Source: CAYLLT01 sp964591605 | GTDB lineage: Bacteria > Planctomycetota > Phycisphaerae > UBA1845 > PWPN01 | DNA length: 47,599 nt | Assembly: GCA_964591605.1 (NCBI GenBank) | Contig: CAZQEN010000008.1 | Coordinates: 1 to 47,599 of the forward strand | Direction of reading: 5' to 3' | Shown: in pieces, positions 1 to 7,306 of the stretch | Layout: every line of letters begins with the position of its first letter | Numbering within the stretch: position 1 is the stretch's first letter | The notes under the pieces: generated by a model | The model's database searches: none | What the model was told of the DNA's origin: nothing | The model's input: only the letters and a program-made list of their open reading frames with translations | Program-made: the position numbers and the translations under genes

Positions 1-541
1 CGATGCCGATCGCGGTCTTGCCCGTCTTGCGGTCGCCGATGATGAGCTCGCGCTGGCCCCGGCCGATGGGGATCATGCTGTCGATGGCCTTGATGCCGGT
101 CTGCAGCGGCTCATCCACGGGCTGGCGTTCCGCGATGCCGGGGGCCTTGTATTCGAGCGGCCATCGGCTGGCGGTTTCGATCACGCCCTTGTCGTCGAGC
201 GGCCGACCCAGCGGGTCCACCACGCGTCCGATCATCTGGTCGCCGACCGGAACCGACAGGAGCTGCCCGGTGCCGCGGACGGTGTCGCCCTCCTTGATGC
301 TCAGATAGTCACCCAGGATGACGGTGCCGATCGAGTTCTCTTCCAGGTTGAACACCACACCCGTCGCGCCGCTCTCGAACTCGAGCATCTCGCCGGCGGC
401 CGCGGTGCTCAGACCGTAGATCCGGGCGATGCCGTCGCCGACCTCGAGCACCTTGCCGACCTCGGCGATCTCGATTTCGCCGCGGTACTGGGAGATTTCC
501 TGCTCGATGACTGATGTGATCTCGTCTACACGGAATTTCAT
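1..541 (-). CDS. atpA: F1 ATP synthase subunit alpha, N-terminal part (cut by window edge)
   Basis: This is the N-terminal third of the alpha subunit of the F1 catalytic head, which forms the alternating alpha3beta3 ring with beta. The first 180 codons are present. The protein starts MKFRVDEITSVIEQEI, runs through the N-terminal beta-barrel (EVGDGIARIYGL, GTVILGDY) and reaches the P-loop GDRKTGKT before the window ends. It is the last visible gene of an operon running leftward; gamma, beta and epsilon genes would be expected beyond the edge. The 159-nt spacer before it, unusually wide for this operon, is filled by a GTCCGTTG-type repeat. The ATG has no obvious strong Shine-Dalgarno sequence. 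Family assignment is very secure. Confidence 0.97.
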   Translation of the reverse strand, partial: MKFRVDEITSVIEQEISQYRGEIEIAEVGKVLEVGDGIARIYGLSTAAAGEMLEFESGATGVVFNLEENSIGTVILGDYLSIKEGDTVRGTGQLLSVPVGDQMIGRVVDPLGRPLDDKGVIETASRWPLEYKAPGIAERQPVDEPLQTGIKAIDSMIPIGRGQRELIIGDRKTGKTAIGI

Positions 542-544
542 GGG

Positions 545-672
545 TTTGTCCGTTGTCCGTTGTTTGTTGTCCGTTGTTTGTGGTTCGTTGTGCGTTGGCT
601 GTTTGACCGTTGAGGCGGATCAGCAGATCGGCCTCACAACCTGCGACTCACAACCAACAACAGACAATGAAC
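545..672. repeat. GTCCGTTG-type short tandem repeat in the atpH-atpA spacer
   Basis: The spacer is built from degenerate copies of TTGTCCGTTG/TTTGTTGTCCGTTG on its left side (545-598). A reverse-complement remnant (AACCAACAACAGACAATGAAC without its last base) lies at 651-671. The same family occurs at 45570-45630, with an inverted remnant at 45827-45855, inside the DUF1800-DUF1501 spacer. The role is unknown; it looks like an interspersed non-coding repeat tolerated inside operons. Confidence 0.7.
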
Positions 673-700
673 CGCCAGATCATCTGAACTCTCTGTTTCG

Positions 701-1303
701 TCAGGTCTCCACAACGTATTGACCGTTGCCCTTGTGTATCTCCACCGTCGTTCGATGGGCGAGGCGCTGGCGCACGGTGCGGATCCGCGTGGCCAGGCTG
801 CCGTCGAGGCGTTTGTCCTTGACGTGCAGGATGACGCCGCCGATCAGTTCAGGCCGCACCTGTTCGATCAGCAGCGCTTCCTTGCCCATGCGGCGGCTGA
901 GCACGTCCTTCAGGCGCACGCGCAGGTCCTCGGAAAGCGGCGCGGCGGTCTCGACGACGACTTCCTGCTGATGATGCTCTTCTTCGAGCCGCAGTTCGAC
1001 CGCGCGGTAGACCGCGTGGACGAGATCGAGGCGGCGGCGGCGGTTGAGAATCTGCAGCAGGTTGAGCAGCACGTCGTGCATCCGGCCGCGGAAGAGCTTC
1101 TCGAGCGTTTCGCGCCGGGCGTCATCATCGATCGTGGCCGCCGTCACAAACGTGTTGAAGTCCGGGTGCTGGTTCAGATACGCGATCAGATCGCGGAACT
1201 CCGCGGCCAGCTCGTTCTGATCGCCCTTCTGCCGGGCGACCTGCAGGACGGACACGGCGTACACGTCCGCCACGGCCATGACATCGTCGGTGAAGCTCTT
1301 CAT
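701..1303 (-). CDS. atpH: F1 ATP synthase subunit delta
   Basis: This is the delta subunit (OSCP homologue), which joins the top of F1 to the peripheral stalk formed by subunit b. It has 200 residues if started at MKSFTDDVM, close to the usual 175-190. The N-terminal helical bundle contains VYAVSVLQVARQKG, and the C-terminal part has the family signature ELIGGVILHVKDKRLDGSLA. An alternative ATG at 1348 overlaps the atpF stop in an ATGA and would add 15 residues; the internal ATG fits the family N-terminus better and has GGTGG upstream. Both starts are consistent with translational coupling to atpF. Confidence 0.93.
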   Translation of the reverse strand: MKSFTDDVMAVADVYAVSVLQVARQKGDQNELAAEFRDLIAYLNQHPDFNTFVTAATIDDDARRETLEKLFRGRMHDVLLNLLQILNRRRRLDLVHAVYRAVELRLEEEHHQQEVVVETAAPLSEDLRVRLKDVLSRRMGKEALLIEQVRPELIGGVILHVKDKRLDGSLATRIRTVRQRLAHRTTVEIHKGNGQYVVET

Positions 1304-1344
1304 TGTCCAATCCACCCAGCGAGATCTGCCATTCCCGGTTCCGA

Positions 1345-1962
1345 TCATCCCCCCGGCTTTCGGCCGCTGGCGATCTCCTCCAGCGCGTCTTCCACCAGCC
1401 GTCGATGATCCTCCGGCGTGATCTGGCGCCGCAGCAGGGTGGTGGCGATGGTGGTCGCCAGATTGGCCGAGTTCTCGTACAGTTCCTTCAGGGCGGTATC
1501 CTTGGCGATGCCGATCTCACGGCGGGCCCGCTCGATCATCGTTTCGGCGTTGCGGCGGGATTCTTCCTCGATCTTGCGCTTGACGGCTTCGGCGTCGCGT
1601 CGGCCTTCCTCGACGATCGCGGTCGCCTCCTCGTGCGCCTTCACGATCCGCTGCTCATACTCCTTGAGACGGGCTTCGGAGGTCTCGCGATCGCGCCTGG
1701 CGGCTTCGAGCGACTCGCGGATGAACCGCTCGCGGTTCTGCAGGGCCGTCAGCAGCGGCTTCCAGGCAAATCTGCCGAGCACGGCCAGCAGGAGGAAGAA
1801 GATCAGCAGCGTCCAGATGGCGTTGCCCAGATCGCCTCCGAAGAGATTGGGCGCCGACTCGCCGTGACCGCCCGCGGCCTCGGCGTGTTCATCGGCGGCC
1901 AGGAGTGTCTGAGCGAGGAGAAGCTGGCCGGCGAGCGCGAATTGTCCGAATCGTCTCAGCAT
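1345..1962 (-). CDS. atpF: F0 ATP synthase subunit b with N-terminal signal-like segment
   Basis: This is the peripheral-stalk subunit b, 205 residues from MLRRFGQFAL. Residues 1 to about 22 form a hydrophobic leader (GQFALAGQLLLAQTLLAADE), then a polar His/Glu-rich stretch, then the true membrane helix (NAIWTLLIFFLLLAVLGRFAWKP region), then a long charged coiled coil (RERFIRESLEAARRDRETSE). The two hydrophobic segments suggest a cleaved leader or a second N-terminal membrane pass, an arrangement seen in other deep-branching b subunits. An open frame continues upstream to 2109 but runs through a palindromic repeat, so I place the start downstream of it. Confidence 0.9.
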   Translation of the reverse strand: MLRRFGQFALAGQLLLAQTLLAADEHAEAAGGHGESAPNLFGGDLGNAIWTLLIFFLLLAVLGRFAWKPLLTALQNRERFIRESLEAARRDRETSEARLKEYEQRIVKAHEEATAIVEEGRRDAEAVKRKIEEESRRNAETMIERARREIGIAKDTALKELYENSANLATTIATTLLRRQITPEDHRRLVEDALEEIASGRKPGG

Positions 1963-2022
1963 CGCACGATCCTGTGTTTGGGCGGCCCCCGCGGCCGCCG
2001 ATGCAGTCAGGTCTATCAGGTT

Positions 2023-2095
2023 GGGTGGCATGGGCAGTGTACCCGCTGCCCGTGCAATCGTCGCACGGGCAGCGGGTACGCTGCCCATGCCACCC
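2023..2095. repeat. 73-bp long hairpin repeat in the atpE-atpF spacer
   Basis: Two 33-nt arms (2023-2055 and 2063-2095) match at 32 of 33 positions around a 7-nt loop. Each arm contains GGGTGGCATGGGCAG and ACCCGCTGCCCGTGC. The same family occurs between A1 and B1 at 33082-33165, and related GGGCA-GATG motifs are embedded in tsaD. As RNA it would fold into a very stable stem and could set the relative expression of atpE and atpF, but it is more simply an interspersed palindrome. Confidence 0.85.
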
Positions 2096-2110
2096 GCACG
2101 TATCATCACG

Positions 2111-2446
2111 TCATTTCAGGACGCCCAGCAGACATACCACGACCGCAAAGAGCGTCGCACCTTCCACCATCGCTGCGGTAATCAGGGCCACGCCGTTGAT
2201 CGGGCCCGAGGCTTCGGGCTGCCGGGCCATCGATTCGACCGCACTGCCGCCGATCCGCCCGATGCCCGCCGCGCCGCCGATGAGCACCAGACCCGCGCCG
2301 ATCGTCGCGCCCAGATAAGCGGCGCCCTTGTCCTGCAGGAGCTGGAAGCCGCTGCTGGCAGCGGCTCCGTGAGTGTCCTGCGCCCAGGCCGGCGTTGCCA
2401 TCAGCAGCACGCCCGCCACCAGGGCCAGCAGACTGACCTTCTTCAT
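2111..2446 (-). CDS. atpE: F0 ATP synthase subunit c with N-terminal signal peptide
   Basis: This is the proteolipid that forms the rotating c-ring, 111 residues from MKKVSLLALVAGVLL. Typical c subunits have about 75-90 residues; the excess is a classical signal peptide (KK, hydrophobic core, cleavage near AWA-QD). Helix 1 contains the glycine-rich GAAGIGRIGG, the loop is ARQPEA, and helix 2 carries the ion-binding glutamate in AAMVEGATLFAVVV. Against the sodium-type site of Ilyobacter (Gln in helix 1, Glu-Ser and Tyr in helix 2), this protein has Ile, Glu-Gly and Phe, so proton coupling is inferred. A long upstream open extension runs through repeats and is not used. Confidence 0.94.
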   Translation of the reverse strand: MKKVSLLALVAGVLLMATPAWAQDTHGAAASSGFQLLQDKGAAYLGATIGAGLVLIGGAAGIGRIGGSAVESMARQPEASGPINGVALITAAMVEGATLFAVVVCLLGVLK

Positions 2447-2566
2447 GACTCGAACCCTCTTTCTCGAAGCCGGCGGGAACGGCCTCTTTTTGCTCAACCT
2501 TGACGCCATCGCCTTCCGGCCTGACGACCCGGCTACCCGCTCGCCGGGCATGGCGGTTGAATCCAC

Positions 2567-2707
2567 GTAGGGTGGGCTCCGCCCACCGCTCAAGTTCAAT
2601 CCACGTAGGGTGGGCTCCGCCCACCACTCAAGTTGAATCCACGTAGGGTGGGCTCCGCCCACCACTCCGCCCACCGCTCAATTCCAGGTGGGCAAAGCCC
2701 ACCCTAC
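2567..2707. repeat. GTAGGGTGGGCTCC repeat array between atpB and atpE
   Basis: Three direct copies of a 21-bp palindromic core beginning GTAGGGTGGGCTCC start at 2567, 2605 and 2643, a 38-bp period with the linker CTCAAGTT-AATCCAC between them. A fourth copy lies inverted at 2687-2707. The inverted copy overlaps the end of atpB and supplies its TAG stop codon (2704-2706). From memory, this core is a widespread repeat in planctomycete and some other environmental genomes; I cannot verify that here. Confidence 0.88.
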
Positions 2708-3594
2708 CTGCTCGCGCCCTCGTGACTGTGCTCATGGGCGTGAGCGTGTTCGTGCGTTTCGTGGTGCTCACCTTCATGGTGGATGTTCACGGCCATGCCG
2801 ATGAACACCGCGGTCAGAAACGTAAAGATGAACGCCTGCAGGAACGCGACGAACAGCTCAAGGCACATGATCGCCACGCTGCCCAGCACCACCGGGAGGG
2901 CGATCGCAAACCCCATGACCGCGCTCGCGGCGCCGGCCATGAAGATGAAACTCAGCAGAACGGCCAGCAGAATGTGCCCGGCCAGCATGTTGGCAAAAAG
3001 ACGAATGGCCAGCGCGAATGACTTGGCCAGCAGGCCGATGACCTCGAGAACGCCGATCAGAAGGTTGATCGGGAAGGGGCCCATGAACAGGTGCTTGACG
3101 AAGTTCATGCCCTGCAGGCGGAGCCCGTTGAACACGATCATGAACAGCGTGCAGACGGCCAGCGTGCCGGTGACCCAGATGTTACCCGTTGCCGTGCCGG
3201 CGATGCCGTGATGCAGGCCGAAGATGGTTTTGGTAATAGGTTCGAGCGGAAGCAGGCCGAGCAGGTTGCAGCCCAGGATGAAGAAGAAGACCGTCCACAG
3301 GTACGGAATGAACGCATCGGTGTAGGGGCCGAGGTTGGGCCGGCCGACGAACTCCCGCAGGAACGTACAGATGGCCTCAATCGCGTTGCGCGACCCGCGC
3401 GGGGTCAGTCGCGCGACATCATCGCCTTCGGCGGGTATCCGTACCCATCGCGGGAGCAGCAGGACCAGCAGCACGGCGGCCGTGATCATCATGATGATGT
3501 GGTTGGAAAGGATGGTGTATCCACCCACCGACATCCGATTGGCATCCACCACGTGGTCAAGCGGGTTGGAGGCCGCCAGGAGTGTTGGGATCAT
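2704..3594 (-). CDS. atpB: F0 ATP synthase subunit a
   Basis: This is the stator subunit that provides the proton half-channels against the c-ring, 296 residues from MIPTLLAASNP. Several membrane helices are visible, including NHIIMMITAAVLLVLLLP and FFFILGCNLLGLLP. The essential arginine sits in LAIRLFANMLAGH. The ATG overlaps the atpI stop in an ATGA. The C-terminus is an unusual histidine-rich tail (HHEGEHHETHEHAHAHEHSH) that could bind metal. The stop codon lies inside a GTAGGG repeat unit. Confidence 0.96.
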   Translation of the reverse strand: MIPTLLAASNPLDHVVDANRMSVGGYTILSNHIIMMITAAVLLVLLLPRWVRIPAEGDDVARLTPRGSRNAIEAICTFLREFVGRPNLGPYTDAFIPYLWTVFFFILGCNLLGLLPLEPITKTIFGLHHGIAGTATGNIWVTGTLAVCTLFMIVFNGLRLQGMNFVKHLFMGPFPINLLIGVLEVIGLLAKSFALAIRLFANMLAGHILLAVLLSFIFMAGAASAVMGFAIALPVVLGSVAIMCLELFVAFLQAFIFTFLTAVFIGMAVNIHHEGEHHETHEHAHAHEHSHEGASR

Positions 3595-4001
3595 AGTCGC
3601 TTCTCGAGCGTCGCCATCCATCGAACCAGGGCGATCGTTTCCACCTGAACGATGACGACGTAACTGATTGCCACCCAGATCAGCAGGGGCCCTGCCGGCA
3701 GTGCGAATCTCAGCACCAGCACCGCCGACACCACAATCGTGATGAAGAACCGCAGCACGCCCGCCCGCAGCGCCAGTTGCAGCCGCTGCGCCGCAGGGGC
3801 TCGTCCGATCCGGCCGACGAGGCCGGCGAGTGTCGCATACACCACCACGAGCACCGCCAACTGTCCGGCCGCCATGCCGATCACACCTTCTCTGCCCGCT
3901 GCCGACCGTGTCGGGCCGTATCCGATCACCGCCAGCACCGCCGCGGACCCGATGGGGCCGGCCCACAGCCACCACGGCGTCGGCGAGACGGGTGTATTCA
4001 T
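3591..4001 (-). CDS. atpI: ATP synthase subunit I-like membrane protein
   Basis: This 136-residue protein has about four predicted membrane helices (WLWAGPIGSAAVLAVIGY, IGMAAGQLAVLVVVYATL, GVLRFFITIVVSAVLVLRF, LLIWVAISYVVIVQVETIAL). Its position between atpZ and atpB, with ATGA overlaps at both ends, fits AtpI, a non-essential protein proposed to help c-ring assembly or Mg2+ supply. Sequence conservation in this family is weak, so the call rests on topology and context. Confidence 0.75.
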   Translation of the reverse strand: MNTPVSPTPWWLWAGPIGSAAVLAVIGYGPTRSAAGREGVIGMAAGQLAVLVVVYATLAGLVGRIGRAPAAQRLQLALRAGVLRFFITIVVSAVLVLRFALPAGPLLIWVAISYVVIVQVETIALVRWMATLEKRL

Positions 4002-4342
4002 GTCGTGGACGATCCGCTATCAGGCCCCCGGGGCCGGCGGCGACCGCCTCCGAGGGTAAAACCCGTCTCCTGCATCGCCTGGCGAATCAGGTTGTAGAGC
4101 CCCCCGATCAGGCCGATGGCCGTACAGATCAGGAACCACCACGGGGTCGTGCCAAAACGACGGTCAATCCAGTATCCGAGAAGACATCCACCCACGACGG
4201 CGGCCGCCAGCTCCATGCCCAATCCCGCCAGGCGCCAATTGGGGCCGGCCGATGGTTGGAGCCTCTCCGGGCTTCGCTCCGGCGAAGCGTCCCTGCCTTC
4301 CGGCTCGGGGGTGCTGCGCCCTGGCGAGGCCGGGCCGCTCAT
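3998..4342 (-). CDS. atpZ: AtpZ/AtpI-type F0F1 ATPase accessory protein
   Basis: This is a small two-helix membrane protein of 114 residues and the first gene of the ATP synthase operon. A polar, proline-rich N-terminus of about 35 residues precedes MELAAAVVGGCLLGYWIDRRFG and WWFLICTAIGLIGGLYNLIR, the pattern of the AtpZ family (putative Ca2+/Mg2+ transport or assembly). I start at MSGPASPGRS because AAGGAG lies 9 nt upstream of that ATG; an upstream in-frame ATG at 4393 lacks such a site. Its stop overlaps the next ATG. Confidence 0.8.
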   Translation of the reverse strand: MSGPASPGRSTPEPEGRDASPERSPERLQPSAGPNWRLAGLGMELAAAVVGGCLLGYWIDRRFGTTPWWFLICTAIGLIGGLYNLIRQAMQETGFTLGGGRRRPRGPDSGSSTT

Positions 4343-4496
4343 TCGGGAGAACTCCTTCGCTTCGCCCGAACCACAGTTCGTGCCAAAAAGCACGAGTTCA
4401 TCGACAAAAAACGGAGGTGTGTGGTCATCGCCGTCCTGCAGGCGGCCGCACCTCCGAGGCTCGCAGTCTACAACCCATCCACCGCGAGGGCCAGGA

Positions 4497-4526
4497 AGTG
4501 TAGCGAAACGGTGCGCTTGGCGTCAA
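4497..4526 (-). promoter_or_regulatory. Candidate sigma70-type promoter of the ATP synthase operon
   Basis: On the minus strand, TTGACG (4526-4521), an 18-nt spacer and TACACT (4502-4497) precede atpZ. Transcription would start near 4490, leaving a leader of about 150 nt. The 469-bp region up to the divergent hydrolase gene shows no credible gene. Confidence 0.5.
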
Positions 4527-4811
4527 GGGCCATGTTCAGCGCTGCTGCAGCCTGTCTTTTCGGGAGGTTAGGCCAGCCTTGGGGTGCAGCCGTCTTCCCG
4601 GCGCGCCGGGACACGGTGCAGGCGAGATCCCGACCGATGCATCGGCACACCACAAGCGGCGGCCCGGCCCGGAAGACTTGCCAGACTCTCGCAGGGTGCG
4701 TGCTGACTGCCCCGGCTTTCGGGCGGCCTGCCGGCTTGAAACCCATCGAGTGACGCGGTAACTTTTTCAATGAGACCGAGGGGGTGGGTCACCGGGCCGG
4801 AGGGAAAAGCC

Positions 4812-6257
4812 ATGTCCGCCGTGAAACGGGCCTTCCCGCGCTCCCCGCGAGTGCTGATCTGGTCACTCCTCGCGATTCAGGCGGTGGTCCATGCGGCCGA
4901 GCCGCCCCGGCAGGCGCCTTCCAACGCCTACATCGCCCCGACCGGCCTTCATGCCGGCCGGCCCAACGTCGCGGTCATTGTGCACGGGTATACAGCCGAT
5001 CCGACGATCTGGGCCAGCGACTTCGCCGCGTCATACGCCAACCGGCTCGGGATCACCGGAGGGGCGGGCGACTGGGACATCTGGGTGCTCGACTGGCGCT
5101 TCGGCGCGCGGGAGATGGGCGTCTACCCGCAGACCGAGAACGAGGTCAATGCCCAGTTGCAGGGTCAGTTCGTGGCCAGAACACTCGCCGCGATGGGCTA
5201 CCAGCACATTCACCTCATGGGCCACAGCCTGGGCGGGCGGGTCATTGAATCCGCCGCCACGATCCTGGATCAGCAGACCAGTGCGAAGATCCATCAGACC
5301 TTCTTCGATGCGTACACGCCGTACAACTGGAGCTCGGTGTACGGCGAACGCTCCGACTGGAGCGAGCACTATTACGACACCGACGACACGTCGTTGACCA
5401 ACGCACAGATGCCGCACGCACTCAACGCGAACGTGACCGCCTACCGGACGCCGACGCCGACGGATTACCTGCCGGGCTACGCCTTCCGGGATGCCAGTTG
5501 GGCGCACAACTCGCCGCATCGCTGGTACAAGGACACGATCGACGTCGTGGATGAAGAGCCCCCGCACGATCATCATTACGGGTTCAGACTGTCGAAGGGT
5601 GGCACGACGCAGTGGCCGCGAGCCGGCTATGACGTGGGCACGAACGTGGTGCTCTCACCGACCACGTCCGCCGCCGTGGTCAGCACGAGCCCCGTTCCGC
5701 CTGCCGCCCTGCAGGCCGCGAACAACAAGGCGGTCGACCTGACTGCCGTGGATGCCCTGTTCGACAAGAGCAACACCGGGATTGACGGCATCCACAACGG
5801 CATGCTGCAGCTCGATGCATTACATCAGGATCCGGGTTGGGCCAACGTCCGTTTCCGGATCGACCGCCCCGTCAACTTCATCCAGTTTGACTACCGCTTC
5901 CCGATGGCGGACGAGGGTCTGCTGGAAGTGATGCTCAACGGGCACTTCCTGTGGGCCGCCGAAGCCGCGTTTGCGTCCGATGCCTTCCTCTCGACCGGCA
6001 AGCTCGTGTGGACGGGTACGGATTTCCTGCGAAACCCCAATACGGCCCCGCTCGCGGCGGGGACCTACACGCTTTCGTTCCGCCTGGACACCACGAGCGA
6101 CCTGGGGGCCTTCGTCGACATTCGCAACATCACCGGCGGGCTGATCGTGCCCGAGCCGGCCACGATCGCGCTGCTGCTGGCCGCCCTGTGGATCGGCGGG
6201 CGACGCCGCGGCGCGGGCCCCGCCGGTGCTCGGGGTTGTTACGCTTCGCTTTCCTGA
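4812..6257 (+). CDS. Secreted alpha/beta hydrolase (lipase-like) with PEP-CTERM anchor
   Basis: A 481-residue predicted exported esterase or lipase. A signal peptide (RVLIWSLLAIQAVVHAAE) follows MSAVKRAFPRSP; GGAGGG lies just upstream of this ATG. The oxyanion region VAVIVHGYTADP and the nucleophile elbow MGHSLGGRV are classic for the alpha/beta hydrolase fold, here of the kind found in triacylglycerol lipases. A C-terminal beta-rich part follows. The protein ends with VPEPATIALLLAALWIGGRRR, a PEP-CTERM sorting signal (VPEP, membrane helix, Arg cluster) recognised by exosortase systems. Fifteen residues trail after the Arg cluster. Its end overlaps the convergent cobalamin-domain gene by 19 nt. 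The substrate is unknown. Confidence 0.87.
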   Translation: MSAVKRAFPRSPRVLIWSLLAIQAVVHAAEPPRQAPSNAYIAPTGLHAGRPNVAVIVHGYTADPTIWASDFAASYANRLGITGGAGDWDIWVLDWRFGAREMGVYPQTENEVNAQLQGQFVARTLAAMGYQHIHLMGHSLGGRVIESAATILDQQTSAKIHQTFFDAYTPYNWSSVYGERSDWSEHYYDTDDTSLTNAQMPHALNANVTAYRTPTPTDYLPGYAFRDASWAHNSPHRWYKDTIDVVDEEPPHDHHYGFRLSKGGTTQWPRAGYDVGTNVVLSPTTSAAVVSTSPVPPAALQAANNKAVDLTAVDALFDKSNTGIDGIHNGMLQLDALHQDPGWANVRFRIDRPVNFIQFDYRFPMADEGLLEVMLNGHFLWAAEAAFASDAFLSTGKLVWTGTDFLRNPNTAPLAAGTYTLSFRLDTTSDLGAFVDIRNITGGLIVPEPATIALLLAALWIGGRRRGAGPAGARGCYASLS

Positions 6258-6967
6258 AGCAGTGGCGAACGGCGGCGCCGGCGGCGTTTCTTGGGGGCGC
6301 CGGGGACGCGCACCTGCGGCTGACGCGGGGCCGCGCCCTCCGCCACGGAAAGGGCCTCGGCCGCCGTCCGGGCGAACAGATCTGCGTTGACCTCCTTCCA
6401 GAGGCCATCGGCGCGGTTGAAGACGCCGCCGGAGATCATGATGTTCATGGCGGGATTCGGATTCACATCATGGATCAGGTCGATCAGGCGGCGGACGCCG
6501 GGAACGCCCGAGGGTTGCGTGCCGAACACCAGCAGAATATCCGGGCGGAACTGGCCCACCAGGGCGAGAACTTCGTCGTTGGGCACGCCGCCGCCCACGA
6601 AGTAGACCGTCCAGCCGCTGGACTCGAACAGATCAGCGCACATCTGGGCACCGAGTTCCTCGGGCTCGTTCTCGGCGCAGGTGATGATGATGCTCTTGCC
6701 ATTGGGCTCGCGGCGGGGCAGGCGGGCCTGGAGCTGATCGACCAGGGCGCGGCTGATCCGCGTCGCCATGTGCTCGGTGGCCAGATTGATCTGGTCCGCG
6801 CGGTACAGACGTTCGACATGCTCGAGCGCGGGCCACATCAGCTGGCGATACACCGTCTCGGGCTCGACGCCTGTGTCAAGAACTTCGGAGAGCACATCGC
6901 GGCAGGCCTGCCGCTGACCGGCCAGAAGAGGGGGAAGGAACCGTTCCAGCAAGCGTTCGGATGTCAT
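6239..6967 (-). CDS. Cobalamin-binding-domain protein lacking the axial histidine
   Basis: A stand-alone 242-residue protein with a helical cap (B12-binding_2 type, residues 1-85) and a Rossmann-like B12-binding domain (90-210), as in the sensor half of CarH/LitR-type photoreceptors but without a DNA-binding domain. The cap has Tyr55, nine residues, then Glu65-His66, matching the W-x9-EH motif of CarH with Tyr for Trp. The DxHxxG motif reads EPEELG (101-106), so Glu replaces the cobalt-ligating His. VYFVGGGVPNDE and MISGGVFN are the expected phosphate-binding and nucleotide-tail loops. The tail is very basic (KKRRRRRRSP). It may be a corrinoid or light sensor acting through a partner; its function is unproven. 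Confidence 0.8.
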   Translation of the reverse strand: MTSERLLERFLPPLLAGQRQACRDVLSEVLDTGVEPETVYRQLMWPALEHVERLYRADQINLATEHMATRISRALVDQLQARLPRREPNGKSIIITCAENEPEELGAQMCADLFESSGWTVYFVGGGVPNDEVLALVGQFRPDILLVFGTQPSGVPGVRRLIDLIHDVNPNPAMNIMISGGVFNRADGLWKEVNADLFARTAAEALSVAEGAAPRQPQVRVPGAPKKRRRRRRSPLLQESEA

Positions 6968-7125
6968 GCAGGCACCTCGTTGAGGAGCGGTTGCGGGCGG
7001 CCCTGCGGGCGCCGGTCCTGGCTTCGCGTCATGCCGGGTCAGGATGCACCGCTCGACGATGATGTGGACGCCTGCCGGCGAGTCCCCGCCGGCGACTGAC
7101 CGTCTTTGTTCGCCAGAATTCCCGT

Positions 7126-7163
7126 CTATCCATGATTTGTGTTAAATTGGATAAACTGGATAG
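7126..7163. promoter_or_regulatory. AT-rich inverted repeat upstream of the cobalamin-domain gene
   Basis: In an otherwise GC-rich 339-bp gap there is an AT-rich patch with CTATCCA (7126-7132), TTGGATA (7147-7153) and TGGATAG (7157-7163). The outer two are exact inverted copies. It lies about 160-195 nt upstream of the cobalamin-domain start, in a suitable place for an operator or promoter. Nothing else recognisable lies between 6968 and 7306. Confidence 0.35.
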
Positions 7164-7306
7164 CATGGCGAGAGATGGTATCGGTGCCCGGTCGGATTTT
7201 TCTTGAGGCCTTCTGGACAGTTTTGCGCGGTGATCGGCAGGAATGACGCGGGGCTCCACCGCAAAGACCGCGCGCGGGCAGGCGACGGCGTCGGTCAGGG
7301 TGTTTA

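Noticed and set aside
1303..2181. Plus-strand 292-residue frame over atpF
   Set aside because: Antisense shadow of atpF and of the hairpin repeat.
4468..4770. 100-residue minus-strand frame upstream of the atp operon
   Set aside because: Non-ATG start, no family features, and it overlaps the likely atp promoter.
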